64,000 bases of DNA from Exiguobacterium sp. Leaf196 (lineage in GTDB: Bacteria > Bacillota > Bacilli > Exiguobacteriales > Exiguobacteriaceae). Of the stretch, positions 1 through 9,016 are shown piece after piece. The first letter of the stretch is position 1; each line of letters starts with the position of its first letter. The position numbers and the translations under genes are program-made. Location of the stretch: positions 62,001 to 126,000 of the forward strand of contig NZ_LMPV01000006.1 of the NCBI RefSeq assembly GCF_001423965.1, read 5' to 3'. Below the pieces are notes generated by a model. That model searched no databases, was not told the DNA's origin, and worked only from the letters and a program-made list of their open reading frames with translations.

Positions 1-1
1 T

Positions 2-601
2 GATACGAATATTCGTTACTTGCAGGAAAACGGAGTGCGCATTTGGAACGAATGGGCAGATGAGAATGGGGATTTAGGACCTGTGTATGGGGCACAATGG
101 CGTTCTTTTCCACGTCCTGACGGAACAACGGTCGATCAACTCGCACAAGTCATCGAACAAATCAAGACGAATCCGGATTCCCGTCGTTTGATCGTCAGCG
201 CTTGGAATCCTGGACAAGTCGATGAGATGGCGTTACCTCCATGTCATCTCTTGTTCCAATTTTATGTCGCTGATGGAAAACTGTCCTGTCAGCTGTATCA
301 ACGTTCTGCCGACGTCTTTTTAGGAGTACCGTTCAATATTGCATCCTATGCCTTACTGACACATATGATTGCTCATGTGTGTGGACTCGAAGTCGGTGAC
401 TTCGTCCATACGCTCGGAGATGCCCACATCTATTCGAACCATGTGGAACAAGTCAATCTTCAGTTGACGCGTACCCCTAAAAAATTACCGACGCTGCGCT
501 TCGCTCGAACAGTCGATCGTATTGAAGACTTCCGCTTCGAAGATATCATCATCGAAGGATATGATCCTGATCCGCATATTAAAGGTGTAGTGGCTGTATG
601 A
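2..601 (+). CDS. thyA: Thymidylate synthase, 5' end cut by window edge
   Basis: Converts dUMP to dTMP with methylene-tetrahydrofolate, in the cytoplasm. About 199 C-terminal residues of a protein that is normally about 264 long are present; the frame is open from base 2, so the start lies outside the window. The conserved [18 protein letters not shown] and QWRSF segments, the catalytic cysteine in [14 protein letters not shown] and the DAHIYSNH segment are all visible. An internal TTG at base 20 is not a start, because the upstream codons continue the family motif. The stop overlaps the start of folA in an ATGA, so the two are translationally coupled, as is usual for thyA-folA pairs. Identification is secure. 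Confidence 0.97.
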   Translation, partial: DTNIRYLQENGVRIWNEWADENGDLGPVYGAQWRSFPRPDGTTVDQLAQVIEQIKTNPDSRRLIVSAWNPGQVDEMALPPCHLLFQFYVADGKLSCQLYQRSADVFLGVPFNIASYALLTHMIAHVCGLEVGDFVHTLGDAHIYSNHVEQVNLQLTRTPKKLPTLRFARTVDRIEDFRFEDIIIEGYDPDPHIKGVVAV

Positions 602-1080
602 TTACACACATCGTAGCGTACACGAAAAATCATGTCATCGGACGCGATAATGCCATGCCGTGGCACCTTCCATCTGATTTAGCACACTTTAAGCGTACGA
701 CGCTTGGTAAACCGATCATCATGGGGAGAAAGACGTTCGAATCAATTGGACGCCCGTTACCTGGTCGAGAGAACATCGTCATCACGCGTGATCAAAATTA
801 TGTAATAGATGGCGTGACAATTTGGCATGATTTATCTACCTTACACCCATATGTTGATTCAGAGGAAGAAGTCTTTTTGATTGGTGGAGGAGAATTATTC
901 GCTCAAACGCTTCCTCTCGTACGGCGCATCTATGTAACAGAAATTGATGCGACGCTTGAGGGAGATGTCTATTACCCCGAGATCCCGTCTACTTTTCAAA
1001 TCACGTCTGAAACGTATTATGATGCAGTAGAAGGAAATGATTACTCCTTTGTCATTCGTCAATATGATCGATCATTATAA
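598..1080 (+). CDS. folA: Dihydrofolate reductase
   Basis: Reduces dihydrofolate, the by-product of thymidylate synthase, to tetrahydrofolate using NADPH. The 160-residue length is typical of chromosomal DHFR. The N-terminal [20 protein letters not shown] segment, the [14 protein letters not shown] substrate/cofactor region and the FLIGGGELF glycine motif are present. The ATG overlaps the thyA stop (ATGA), with no intergenic gap, so translation is coupled. A strong hairpin terminator follows directly. Also called dfrA. No unusual residues were noticed. Confidence 0.96.
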   Translation: MITHIVAYTKNHVIGRDNAMPWHLPSDLAHFKRTTLGKPIIMGRKTFESIGRPLPGRENIVITRDQNYVIDGVTIWHDLSTLHPYVDSEEEVFLIGGGELFAQTLPLVRRIYVTEIDATLEGDVYYPEIPSTFQITSETYYDAVEGNDYSFVIRQYDRSL

Positions 1081-1128
1081 AACCAGCCTCTTCCATCCGA
1101 ATAGCGGAAGGAAAAGGCTGGTTTTTTT
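1080..1128. terminator. Bidirectional terminator between folA and the GGDEF gene
   Basis: Inverted repeat AAACCAGCC / GGCTGGTTT with an interior TTCC/GGAA pairing, followed by a T-run on the plus strand. A-rich sequence on the other side lets it also serve the convergent minus-strand gene. Confidence 0.85.
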
Positions 1129-2644
1129 ACGGTATTTGCATAATCCACTCTGTGATCCATTCTTCCACTTCTTGATCTACATGAGTTACCATCACATAAT
1201 CGGTAGCACCTCGAGATAAGGCTTCTGCAAGACGATCATCTTCTTGTTCTGTCACGACCAAAACATCAATGATTGAATCTCGTTGTTTTCTCCATTCTTC
1301 TAGTCGCAGAAAGTTCTCGATCGCTAATTGATCAAGCGAAAGAATCGCCAGTTGTAGTTGTGTTGTCTGCTGATCGTCTAATGGAACCACTTCGAAGTGG
1401 TATTTGGGATGATCGGGTAGATCCAACTGACGGACTTGTTTAAGCAATCTTTCCTCGACACGGATAGACACAGATAATTTTTCAATCGATATTGCCGTAG
1501 AGTAGGAAAGGACTTGGTTACGTCCATTACGTTTTGCTTGATATAACGCTTCATCTGCCTCCGCCGTCGCTTGAGCAAGCGTCGTATGTATATCAAATGA
1601 AAAGGATAGACCAATCGAAACAGTAATTTTTAATCCATTCGCAAAAACATGTCGTTCGATACGTTCACGTATTTTATTCATATTAGCGATTGCTTGAGGC
1701 AATGTTTCTGCTGAAAACAGTAAAATGAATTCCTCACCACCGAAACGAATGAACTCATCGTCGAGACGAGCCGCTTGTTGAACGACGGTCGCTAGTTCGG
1801 ATAGGACTAAGTCTCCTGTCGGATGTCCATGTAAGTCATTGATTCGTTTGAAGTGATCAAGATCAAAAATCGCTAATCCAAATGTTCGTTGTTCACGTTC
1901 TAAACGTGCTGTGCGACGATCAAATGCATTCTGAAGGTATTTCCGATTATAAGCCCCTGTCAATTCATCGACCAAAATTGTTGACGATACAACTCTCAGT
2001 TTTCGTAAAAGTCGCGCAAGGCGGACATGACGTTCTTCATTCCTCACAGTTTCATCCCAATAATCATCGGCCCCCATCTCATAACTACTTTGTCGGACTT
2101 CTGATTGACTCGGACCGACGATGATAATCGGAACGAATGCGGATTCCATCTGCTTCATGAGCTTTTTGAACACTTCCACTGAATCAGTGATACATGCATA
2201 ATCGATGATGACGGCGTCCATCGTAATGTCGTGTGACATTGATAAGGTATCTTCTACCGAGCTAAAAAAACGTGACATATAGCGCGCTTGTTCCAGTGAC
2301 TTTTTCCATTTGATATTCTCAAGAAAACGTTTTGTCACAGTGACGACTAATTCCTTTCGGACCCGGTTAGCACGTGAGCGCTCTGATAACTGATCGACGA
2401 TAGGTTGCAATAATTCTTTGACGCTTGACTGATCAATGACAACGTCTACTCGTTCCCAAGTAATTTTTTCATGGCTTACTTGATCGGCGAGTCCCTTAAA
2501 GAGTTCCTCTCTGCCGAGTCCTTCCATCCAGCTCGCCAATGCAAGCAATTCTGATCGTGGTACAGCCGGCATCCGAAGTAATGTCTCTACCATGTTGATC
2601 GTTTGCTGTAATTGTTTTTCTGCCCGCTTTCGATTTTGCTCCAT
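1127..2644 (-). CDS. GGDEF diguanylate cyclase with flanking receiver-like modules
   Basis: A predicted cytoplasmic enzyme making cyclic di-GMP from two GTP. The GGDEF domain (about residues 225-385) starts at DELTGAYNRKYL and has an intact GGEEF active site. An RLDD inhibitory I-site lies exactly five residues before it, so product inhibition is likely. Before it is a region resembling a response-regulator receiver (about 140-220: AVIIDYA, PIIIVGPS, GADDYWDE) and after it a second similar one (about 400-500: LQLAILSLDQ, DVLVVTEQ, GATDYVMVTH); neither clearly keeps a full phosphorylation pocket. No membrane segment is seen. ATG start with AGAGAGGG upstream. It stands alone between terminators. 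Confidence 0.85.
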   Translation of the reverse strand: MEQNRKRAEKQLQQTINMVETLLRMPAVPRSELLALASWMEGLGREELFKGLADQVSHEKITWERVDVVIDQSSVKELLQPIVDQLSERSRANRVRKELVVTVTKRFLENIKWKKSLEQARYMSRFFSSVEDTLSMSHDITMDAVIIDYACITDSVEVFKKLMKQMESAFVPIIIVGPSQSEVRQSSYEMGADDYWDETVRNEERHVRLARLLRKLRVVSSTILVDELTGAYNRKYLQNAFDRRTARLEREQRTFGLAIFDLDHFKRINDLHGHPTGDLVLSELATVVQQAARLDDEFIRFGGEEFILLFSAETLPQAIANMNKIRERIERHVFANGLKITVSIGLSFSFDIHTTLAQATAEADEALYQAKRNGRNQVLSYSTAISIEKLSVSIRVEERLLKQVRQLDLPDHPKYHFEVVPLDDQQTTQLQLAILSLDQLAIENFLRLEEWRKQRDSIIDVLVVTEQEDDRLAEALSRGATDYVMVTHVDQEVEEWITEWIMQIP

Positions 2645-2693
2645 GCAATTCCCTCTCTTTCTATAGATCCGAATAACGTTTCTCGGATAAAGA

Positions 2694-2721
2694 GAAAGCG
2701 AGGGAATATCCCCCGCTTTTT
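2694..2721 (-). terminator. Terminator after fumC
   Basis: On the minus strand an AAAGCGGGGG / CCCTCGCTTT stem with a short loop and then CTCTTT, just past the fumC stop and before the GGDEF start. Confidence 0.65.
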
Positions 2722-2725
2722 CAAC

Positions 2726-4120
2726 TCATGCTTTTAAGTTCGGACGAACCATGTCTGCTGGTACAATCCATTGATCATATTGTTCTTCTGTTAGTAATCC
2801 TGTCGCAAGTGCCGCTTCTTTTAATGTCGATCCTGACTGATGCGCCGCTTTCGCAATTTTTGCCGCATTCTCATATCCGATATGCGGATTGAGCGCTGTT
2901 ACGAGCATCAGTGACCGTTCGACGTTCTCAGCGATGACGGACTGCTCAGGTTCAATGCCAATCGCACAATGGTCATTGAACGAATGCAAGGCATCTGTAA
3001 GTAAACGAACGGATTGAACAAAGTTATACATGATGACCGGCTTGAAGACGTTTAGTTCAAAGTTACCTTGACTTGCAGCAAAACCAATCGTTGCGTCATT
3101 TCCGAGGACTTGCGCAGCGACCATCGTCAATGCCTCACTTTGAGTCGGATTGACTTTTCCTGGCATGATTGAGCTCCCTGGTTCATTTTCTGGAATCGTG
3201 ATTTCACCGATTCCTGCTCGTGGACCAGATGCAAGCCAGCGGACGTCATTTGCAATCTTCATCGCGTCCATCGCTAGTGCTTTGACAGCACCATGTGTGA
3301 AGACGAGTTGATCGTGGCTTGTTAAAGCGTGGAATTTGTTTTCCGCACTCGTGAATTCATAACCCGTCTCTTCACTCATCTTCTTCGCTGCCAAATCACC
3401 AAACTCAGGATGCGCATTAATCCCCGTACCAACTGCCGTACCGCCGATTGCTAGTTCCGTTAATGGATCAAGCGTCCGTTCGATCATTTGCTTCGAAAGC
3501 GCAAGCATCCGGACCCAGCCGCTGATTTCTTGACCAAGTGTGATTGGTGTAGCATCTTGCAAGTGTGTTCGTCCGATTTTAACGATATCCGCAAAAGCCT
3601 TTGCTTTTTCATCAAGGGTCGCATGCAGAGCATCGATAGCTGGGAAAAGTGATTCCAATAAGACTGTTTTTGCCGCTAAATGCATCGCTGTTGGATATGT
3701 ATCATTTGAACTTTGTGATTTATTGACATCATCATTCGGATGAATCGTCGTTTCACTGCCTTGTTCCTTTAATTTGCGTGTCGCGACCCGAGCGATCACT
3801 TCATTGACGTTCATATTAGACTGAGTACCTGAACCCGTTTGCCAAACGACAAGCGGAAACTCATCATCGAATTTCCCCGCGATGATTTCGTCACATACTT
3901 CAGCAATGGCACCAGCTTTTTCTGTCTCAAGCACACCTAAGTCGCGGTTCGCAAGCGCCGCTCCTTTTTTCAGGACTGCAAAGGCACGAATGACTTCAAT
4001 CGGCATTTTTTCCGTTCCGATCTTAAAGTTTTCTAGACTACGTTGTGTTTGTGCGCCCCACTCCTGCGCTTCCGGTACACGAATTTCCCCCATCGTGTCA
4101 CGTTCTACACGGTATTCCAT
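2726..4120 (-). CDS. fumC: Fumarate hydratase class II
   Basis: Interconverts fumarate and malate in the citric acid cycle; the class II enzyme is a homotetramer without an iron-sulfur cluster. The 464-residue protein has the family signature [11 protein letters not shown], the [15 protein letters not shown] substrate region and the THLQDATP catalytic segment. I chose the ATG giving [12 protein letters not shown], which matches the family N-terminus; AAGGGGGAA lies about 10 bases before it, and an ATG two codons upstream is less well placed. Monocistronic with its own terminator. Confidence 0.96.
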   Translation of the reverse strand: MEYRVERDTMGEIRVPEAQEWGAQTQRSLENFKIGTEKMPIEVIRAFAVLKKGAALANRDLGVLETEKAGAIAEVCDEIIAGKFDDEFPLVVWQTGSGTQSNMNVNEVIARVATRKLKEQGSETTIHPNDDVNKSQSSNDTYPTAMHLAAKTVLLESLFPAIDALHATLDEKAKAFADIVKIGRTHLQDATPITLGQEISGWVRMLALSKQMIERTLDPLTELAIGGTAVGTGINAHPEFGDLAAKKMSEETGYEFTSAENKFHALTSHDQLVFTHGAVKALAMDAMKIANDVRWLASGPRAGIGEITIPENEPGSSIMPGKVNPTQSEALTMVAAQVLGNDATIGFAASQGNFELNVFKPVIMYNFVQSVRLLTDALHSFNDHCAIGIEPEQSVIAENVERSLMLVTALNPHIGYENAAKIAKAAHQSGSTLKEAALATGLLTEEQYDQWIVPADMVRPNLKA

Positions 4121-4235
4121 AAACAAATTCCCCCTTTTGATTACTTCTCTTCTAGTTTACCGGAAAGCTCGCAGAATGGGAATGAGGGAGACAGTTTTGG
4201 GGAATAGTTTATTATCGAAAAGGAGTGAAGATTTC

Positions 4236-5540
4236 ATGTGGTTAATAAATTTAATAATTGTTTTATTATTGATTCTGGCGAACGGTATATTTGCGATGAC
4301 CGAACTTGCTTTGCTCTCTTCCAAACGATCGAAATTAGAAAAAGCAATGGATGATGGTAAAAAATCAGCCCATGTCGCATTAGAGTTGCTGGATCGACCG
4401 ACTGACCTGTTATCGACTGTTCAAGTCGGCATCACGTTAATTGGAATCGTCAATGGTGCATTCGGTGGTGCCGCGCTCTCTGGTCCTGTCATCAATTGGC
4501 TCGCTCAATTTGAATGGATCGCTCCTTATGCCAGTACAATCGGTTATATTCTTGTCGTGACAATCATCACCTATATTTCGCTCGTCATCGGTGAACTCGT
4601 TCCTAAACGTGTGGCTCTTGTCAGTCCAGAACGAGTTACGATGTGGCTCGCCCCACCGATGCGCTTCTTCTCGATCGTTCTTCGACCATTCATCTGGGTT
4701 TTGAGTAAATCGACGAGTTCCATCTTCCGCTTGATTGGCCTCGATCGATTGCAGACGAAAGACGAGACGGAAGACGAAGTCCGGCAATTACTAATTCGTG
4801 GCACGAAAGAGGGAACATTTAATCGTTCAGAAGCTGAGCAAGTTTCTCGTGTCTTTGATTTTCATGATTTATATGCATATGAACTGATGGAGCCCAGAAC
4901 GGTTACGGAGTGGATTGACTTAGCTGATGAACCCGACACGATCCTACAAGAGCTCCGACAAGCGCGACACCGAAACTTACCGGTCGGTCACGGGGATTTG
5001 GATCATTTTGTCGGATTCATCGATGCAAAAGAAATACTATCAACGGAACATCCTGTCAAAGAACTTGAACGATTAATTCAATCTCCACTGATTGTTCCCC
5101 GCCAACTGAAAGCAACCGTTTTACTTGAACGGATGCGGAAGGAAACTGTATCGATTGCATTCGTTTTAGACGAGTACGGTGGTTTTCTTGGCATGATCAC
5201 CTTGTTCGATATTCTCGAAGCATTCGTCGGCGAGATTTCAAGCGTCGAGGAAGAGCCGGAACTCGTCATGCGGAAAGACGGTTCGTTCCTAGCGGACGGA
5301 TTATTGCACATCGATGATTTAAAACGAACGCTCGGCTATACAGATGACTTACCCGGTGAACAGTTAAACGCCTATCATACAGTTGCCGGTTTAATCCTGT
5401 ATATGTTAGGTGATGTACCAACGCGTGGAAGTGCTGTCGTGATTGGATCATACCGATTTGAAGTCGTTGACTTAGACGGACGTCGCGTCGATCAAATCCT
5501 GATTGAGCGCATCGAACATGAACAAACACCCCTTCCATAA
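4236..5540 (+). CDS. CNNM/DUF21-CBS membrane protein (CorC/HlyC family transporter)
   Basis: A 434-residue integral membrane protein of the family once called hemolysin-like; members such as B. subtilis YhdP (MpfA) act in magnesium efflux. The N-terminal DUF21 domain (about 1-190) has four hydrophobic stretches including MWLINLIIVLLLILANGIFA and a GELVPKR motif. A CBS-pair region follows (about 205-335, with MEPRTV, VLDEYGGFLGMIT), then a CorC_HlyC C-terminal domain. The frame is open far upstream, antisense to fumC, but the real start is the ATG after AAAGGAG at 4219-4225. Which family member it matches, and the ion, cannot be told from sequence alone. Confidence 0.88.
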   Translation: MWLINLIIVLLLILANGIFAMTELALLSSKRSKLEKAMDDGKKSAHVALELLDRPTDLLSTVQVGITLIGIVNGAFGGAALSGPVINWLAQFEWIAPYASTIGYILVVTIITYISLVIGELVPKRVALVSPERVTMWLAPPMRFFSIVLRPFIWVLSKSTSSIFRLIGLDRLQTKDETEDEVRQLLIRGTKEGTFNRSEAEQVSRVFDFHDLYAYELMEPRTVTEWIDLADEPDTILQELRQARHRNLPVGHGDLDHFVGFIDAKEILSTEHPVKELERLIQSPLIVPRQLKATVLLERMRKETVSIAFVLDEYGGFLGMITLFDILEAFVGEISSVEEEPELVMRKDGSFLADGLLHIDDLKRTLGYTDDLPGEQLNAYHTVAGLILYMLGDVPTRGSAVVIGSYRFEVVDLDGRRVDQILIERIEHEQTPLP

Positions 5541-5556
5541 GGATAGGGGTGTTTGC
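5523..5556. terminator. Bidirectional terminator between convergent genes
   Basis: AAACACCCCT / AGGGGTGTTT stem, overlapping the end of the plus-strand CBS gene and just before the minus-strand RNase H-like gene end. Confidence 0.8.
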
Positions 5557-5562
5557 CTTCAA

Positions 5563-5964
5563 TTATGCTTCGTATAATCGTAATGCCTCGCGTGCGACGC
5601 GATCTGCTTTATTCTCAGACCGCGGAATCCACTTCACGAAGGCGAGTGGTAAGAGTTGATAGCGTTCAAAAGCAGGATCAAAGATCGTCTGCGTTCGTTT
5701 ATTCTTGACGAATTCACGTTCGACCGCTAATGCAACCGCTTCTGAATCCGTCCGAAACGAAATGACGCTTTCTCCTTGAGTAATTAGTTCGTGCGCCCAC
5801 TCGACGGCTTTTGCAAATGCGATGAATTCTGCCTCATGATTATTAATTGCTTGAATTTGATACATTTTTTCTGTGACTTCGCCCTCGGAGCTTTTGCTAA
5901 ACAGTCCAACCGCTGCTTCGTCGTTTGAGGGACGGACCGTTCCGTCAAAATAAAGTTCAACCAT
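5563..5964 (-). CDS. RNase H-like protein (reverse-transcriptase-like domain family)
   Basis: A 133-residue single-domain protein with an RNase H fold, resembling B. subtilis YpeP/YpdQ-type proteins. Acidic residues sit where the catalytic set is expected: LYFDG near the start, NHEAEF, RTDSEAV and NKADRVAREA near the end. It is shorter than standard RNase HI, so its substrate is uncertain. I chose the MVELYF start (base 5964) over an ATG 14 codons upstream because GAGGCGG precedes it. It overlaps the CobW gene by 8 bases and is the last gene of a three-gene operon. Confidence 0.75.
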   Translation of the reverse strand: MVELYFDGTVRPSNDEAAVGLFSKSSEGEVTEKMYQIQAINNHEAEFIAFAKAVEWAHELITQGESVISFRTDSEAVALAVEREFVKNKRTQTIFDPAFERYQLLPLAFVKWIPRSENKADRVAREALRLYEA

Positions 5965-6916
5965 GTTCAATTGCCGCCTCGATTCCTTTTCGTATCGCTT
6001 GCTCATCTAGCCCTTTTCCAATGAAGACGAGCGTCGTCTTTGGTTGTTCGCTAAATGGTTCTCGGATTGCTGTTCCGTAAATCATCCCTGTCCCTTGTAA
6101 GATTACTTTTCGTTCTGTATCTGCAAAATGGATGATCCCCTTATAACGATAGAGATCTTCCGCGTAGGCTTCTAACACCTCACGTAGGACCATACCGAAT
6201 CGATTTCGATTCAATGGTCGTTCCTCAACGATCGTTAGTGCCGTAAAATCTTCGACGGATTGATGAATCTGATCTGTTTGTTGGCTGAGTCGCACTTGTT
6301 CTTCTTTTGGAAAATGGAATGTTTCAAATAGTCGATTTGATTCCAGTTGTCCCTGTTCCGTTTCAATGATGGCTGCAGATGGATTTCGTTCGCGCAGCAA
6401 AGCAATCAACGTTTCGCGTTCTGATGCTTTAATTAAATCCATCTTATTTAATACAAGTACATCAGCAAATCCGATTTGTTTCACATTTTCTTGGAACGTC
6501 AATTGTCGTTCTAAGTGATACGCATCGATGACTGTGACGACACTTGAAATCTGATAAGACTGTTCAACGGCTGGTTCAAAATAAAATGTCTGAAGAATCG
6601 GTCCTGGATCAGCGACACCAGTCGTTTCGATCAATAATCGATCGAATGATAGTTCCCCATCACGGCGACGTTTGGCAATCCGTAGCAATGCATCCCGTAA
6701 ATCACCTCGAATAGAACAACAGATGCAACCATTTGTCAATTCGATCATCTCTTCATCGCTTCGCTCAATCAATGCTTCATCAATGTGAACAGAACCTACT
6801 TCATTGACAAGCAACGCAAACTTCTCTGTCGGTTGAGAAACAAGATGGTTGAGTAACGTGGTCTTACCAGCACCTAAAAAACCAGTAATGACGGTCGTAC
6901 GTATTTTGTCTTGCAT
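5957..6916 (-). CDS. CobW/G3E-family GTPase, probable metallochaperone
   Basis: A 319-residue P-loop GTPase of the COG0523/CobW group; members insert or deliver metals such as zinc. The Walker A segment GFLGAGKTT, the characteristic CxCC motif in TNGCICCSIRGDL, Walker B-like RLLIETTGVADP and the NKMD guanine specificity motif are all present; the CobW C-terminal domain begins near residue 220. The ATG start is preceded by AAGGAG. It lies 11 bases after the YhaM-like gene and overlaps the RNase H-like gene. The metal is not predictable, and no Zur or other metal-sensor operator was recognised nearby. Confidence 0.88.
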   Translation of the reverse strand: MQDKIRTTVITGFLGAGKTTLLNHLVSQPTEKFALLVNEVGSVHIDEALIERSDEEMIELTNGCICCSIRGDLRDALLRIAKRRRDGELSFDRLLIETTGVADPGPILQTFYFEPAVEQSYQISSVVTVIDAYHLERQLTFQENVKQIGFADVLVLNKMDLIKASERETLIALLRERNPSAAIIETEQGQLESNRLFETFHFPKEEQVRLSQQTDQIHQSVEDFTALTIVEERPLNRNRFGMVLREVLEAYAEDLYRYKGIIHFADTERKVILQGTGMIYGTAIREPFSEQPKTTLVFIGKGLDEQAIRKGIEAAIEHG

Positions 6917-6927
6917 GATTTCACTCC

Positions 6928-8118
6928 TTAGCGTCCTTGTTGCTGACGCCATTTTTCTTTTCGTGCATCGAGCAGATCAATCGCATGAAGATACCAGGCA
7001 TCCGCCGTTTGCGGCGTAACACTTGATCCCCACTCGCGTTTCCCATGGTGTGATAATACCATATGCATGAGACGGTGATAGACCGCTCGTGGTAACCGAA
7101 TATCTTCTTCTCGAAGCGTTTGTTCGAGTACGAAGCATCCGTATGGCATATGTCCTATAAGAACACCATCTGGATCAAGCGCAATACCTGCTAGTTCTTC
7201 TTCTTCTTCGGTTACGTGTAACAATCTCGAAAAACGATTTGTCGATGCACCTGCATGTGTATATTCCCATAGTTTACCGATATCGTGCAATAAAATACCG
7301 AGCAACAATTCATTCGGATTCGGTCGTTGATCTAACAGAGCAATTCCTTTTGCTGCTTGATAAAGCGCATCAAAGCTGTCATCCCAAGAAAATTGACGCA
7401 TCTCTCGTTCAGATGCTTGGAATAGTTCATTTTTGTGATCGGCCTCTGCTTCTTGGATACATTTCAGCAATGTCAAATACGGTTGTTCACTATCACAGAT
7501 TCCTTGACCAATCGTCATCATACAGGCAGTATGTTTTAATAATCCACCGATATAGGCATGGTGATGAAATAAGGCAGCCGGTCGCGTTGAAAAGTCCGCC
7601 CAGTACTGTCTCAGAATCGATAGCGCGATTTCTCGGTAAGGCGTATCTAGTTGATCGATCAATCCAAGTAACTGATCACGATACGTTTCAAGCGACTCCT
7701 CTGACGGTAGCTGCGGCAAGAACTGCGTAGGTGAAGCATCATAAATCGGTGTGACGCGTTGAATCGTCAATGATTTATTACCGGATTGCGGCGGATACTC
7801 TTCTACTTTTGCTTCGACTCGAACAATTCGTGTCTCGAGATATGGACGGAGTGCTTCTTCTGCTGTTCCTTGATTGATCCATTGTTTTCCTTTACAAGAT
7901 CCAGCAGGCGAGTTGAATGTAAACTGTAACCACTCTCGTCCGGTTTGACCTGTGCGAATTTCACCCGAGGCAACGAGTAGTACTTCTTCGATTCGCTCAC
8001 CAGGAACAAGTGTATCTAGCGAAAGTCCAATCGGTTGATTTGATTGATTGATAGAAAAAGCGTCATTTTCATTAGAAGGCATCGTCACTTCTGGAAGCGC
8101 CTTGAATAATTGTATCAC
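6928..8118 (-). CDS. YhaM-family 3'-5' exoribonuclease-like HD protein
   Basis: A 396-residue protein with an N-terminal OB-fold-like region (about 30-130) and a C-terminal HD phosphohydrolase domain (about 165-360). Metal-binding motifs HHHAYIGGLLKHT, LHDIGKLWEY and LSHHGKREWGS are visible. This order matches B. subtilis YhaM (314 residues), a 3'-5' exoribonuclease; here an N-terminal extension of several dozen residues is added. GTG start at 8118 with AAAAGGAG about 10 bases before it; a nearby ATG runs straight into a stop. First gene of an operon with the CobW GTPase and the RNase H-like gene. It could be a paralogue rather than the true YhaM. Confidence 0.75.
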   Translation of the reverse strand: MIQLFKALPEVTMPSNENDAFSINQSNQPIGLSLDTLVPGERIEEVLLVASGEIRTGQTGREWLQFTFNSPAGSCKGKQWINQGTAEEALRPYLETRIVRVEAKVEEYPPQSGNKSLTIQRVTPIYDASPTQFLPQLPSEESLETYRDQLLGLIDQLDTPYREIALSILRQYWADFSTRPAALFHHHAYIGGLLKHTACMMTIGQGICDSEQPYLTLLKCIQEAEADHKNELFQASEREMRQFSWDDSFDALYQAAKGIALLDQRPNPNELLLGILLHDIGKLWEYTHAGASTNRFSRLLHVTEEEEELAGIALDPDGVLIGHMPYGCFVLEQTLREEDIRLPRAVYHRLMHMVLSHHGKREWGSSVTPQTADAWYLHAIDLLDARKEKWRQQQGR

Positions 8119-8190
8119 TTCATCTCACTCCTTTTTCTTCATCCATATCATAGCAGAGACGATTTCATCACGACTACTATCAAACATATA

Positions 8191-8219
8191 TTGTAAGCGT
8201 TTTCTAAATGAATTATGAT
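8191..8219 (+). promoter_or_regulatory. SigA promoter overlapped by a cre (CcpA) site
   Basis: TTGTAA at 8191-8196 and TATGAT at 8214-8219 are 17 bases apart. TGTAAGCGTTTTCT at 8192-8205 matches the catabolite-response element consensus at 13 of 14 positions and covers the -35 and half the spacer, so CcpA binding would block the promoter. Confidence 0.7.
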
Positions 8220-8260
8220 GAACGTGGAAGTCAATTTTTATGCTTAAAGGAGGAGAAACG

Positions 8261-8746
8261 ATGATTCGACCACTTACTCATTTATACAGCGAAGCTGTCG
8301 TCACACACGATCAATTGGATCCATCCAAAATCGTGACACGCGACCAGATTCGGCAAGCTGTTCAATCGTATGATCCGTACCAATCGCATACGTCGCATGC
8401 ACTGGAAGAGTTGTTGCTTCATGAGTTACGTCAGGCATGTCATTGTGTTAAAGAAGAAGGACTATCCTTGGCTGATATGCAGACGGAATTGTTGATCCTC
8501 TCTGCTTTCCAATGTGATGCAGGTTATTTAGCAGAAGAAATTCAGCATATGTCACCGACCGCTATCAAACGACATCTTTCTACACTTGATGCCGCTTTCA
8601 ATCGACTATTGCATCAACTGTTTTTACATCAGTCGCAACCAGACATTCTTTGTCAACGGTTTATGACAATCCTCGCGGGTGCAGTCGCTACGAAATGTAA
8701 AATCCGTGCTAAGCGTCTCAAGGAAACCATGCTTGTTCATCCATAA
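8261..8746 (+). CDS. Protein of unknown function
   Basis: A 161-residue, histidine- and glutamine-rich, mostly helical-looking soluble protein that I do not recognise. It has no signal peptide or membrane segment. Several cysteines (for example QACHCVKEE, FQCDAGY) and a run of histidines (LLHQLFLHQSQP) could bind metal, which is speculation. The ATG at 8261 follows AAAGGAGG at 8246-8253, so an upstream in-frame ATG at 8240 is rejected. It is monocistronic, has a strong terminator, and its promoter carries a probable CcpA operator, so expression should be carbon-responsive. Confidence 0.75.
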   Translation: MIRPLTHLYSEAVVTHDQLDPSKIVTRDQIRQAVQSYDPYQSHTSHALEELLLHELRQACHCVKEEGLSLADMQTELLILSAFQCDAGYLAEEIQHMSPTAIKRHLSTLDAAFNRLLHQLFLHQSQPDILCQRFMTILAGAVATKCKIRAKRLKETMLVHP

Positions 8747-8748
8747 CA

Positions 8749-8782
8749 AAAAAATCCTGACTCGTATGAGTCAGGATTTTTC
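8749..8782 (+). terminator. Terminator of the 161-residue unknown gene
   Basis: AAAAATCCTGACTC / GAGTCAGGATTTTT, near-perfect stem with a four-base loop and T-run. Confidence 0.9.
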
Positions 8783-8899
8783 ATTCAACGACCTGGCATT
8801 CCAGCTCCTTGATTGGTTTTGTATGAAAATGCGGCGTTCCGCTTCGTCATATTCTATTGTCATCATGCCAAACTATTCAAGTCTTGTCAATTCTTTTCT

Positions 8900-8936
8900 A
8901 AAAAAAGTGGACCGATTTTCGATTGAAAATCAGTCC
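8900..8936 (-). terminator. Terminator of the dCMP deaminase gene
   Basis: Read on the minus strand, GGACTGATTTTC / GAAAATCGGTCC with a four-base loop (one mismatch) is followed by ACTTTTTTT. It fits the minus-strand deaminase gene ending at 9017. Confidence 0.75.
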
Positions 8937-8957
8937 GAATGGAAGAGTGAATAATTA

Positions 8958-8994
8958 CCATGGCAATGCTTGATTTCATCATACAATGCCATGG
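8958..8994. repeat. Inverted repeat between the deaminase gene and its terminator
   Basis: CCATGGCAATG and CAATGCCATGG form 11-base arms with one mismatch around a 15-base loop. There is no T-run, so it is more likely an RNA-stabilising hairpin or a protein site than a terminator. The rest of the 8783-9016 gap shows nothing recognisable. Confidence 0.5.
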
Positions 8995-9016
8995 AAGCGT
9001 TTACAACCCTTTTCCG

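Noticed and set aside
3882-4235. N-terminal extension of the CNNM/CBS protein, open through the antisense of fumC
   Set aside because: The extension is antisense to fumC, and a perfect RBS precedes the ATG at 4236, which gives the family N-terminus.
7239-7730. 163-residue plus-strand ORF
   Set aside because: Lies wholly within the YhaM-like gene in the opposite frame; no family match.
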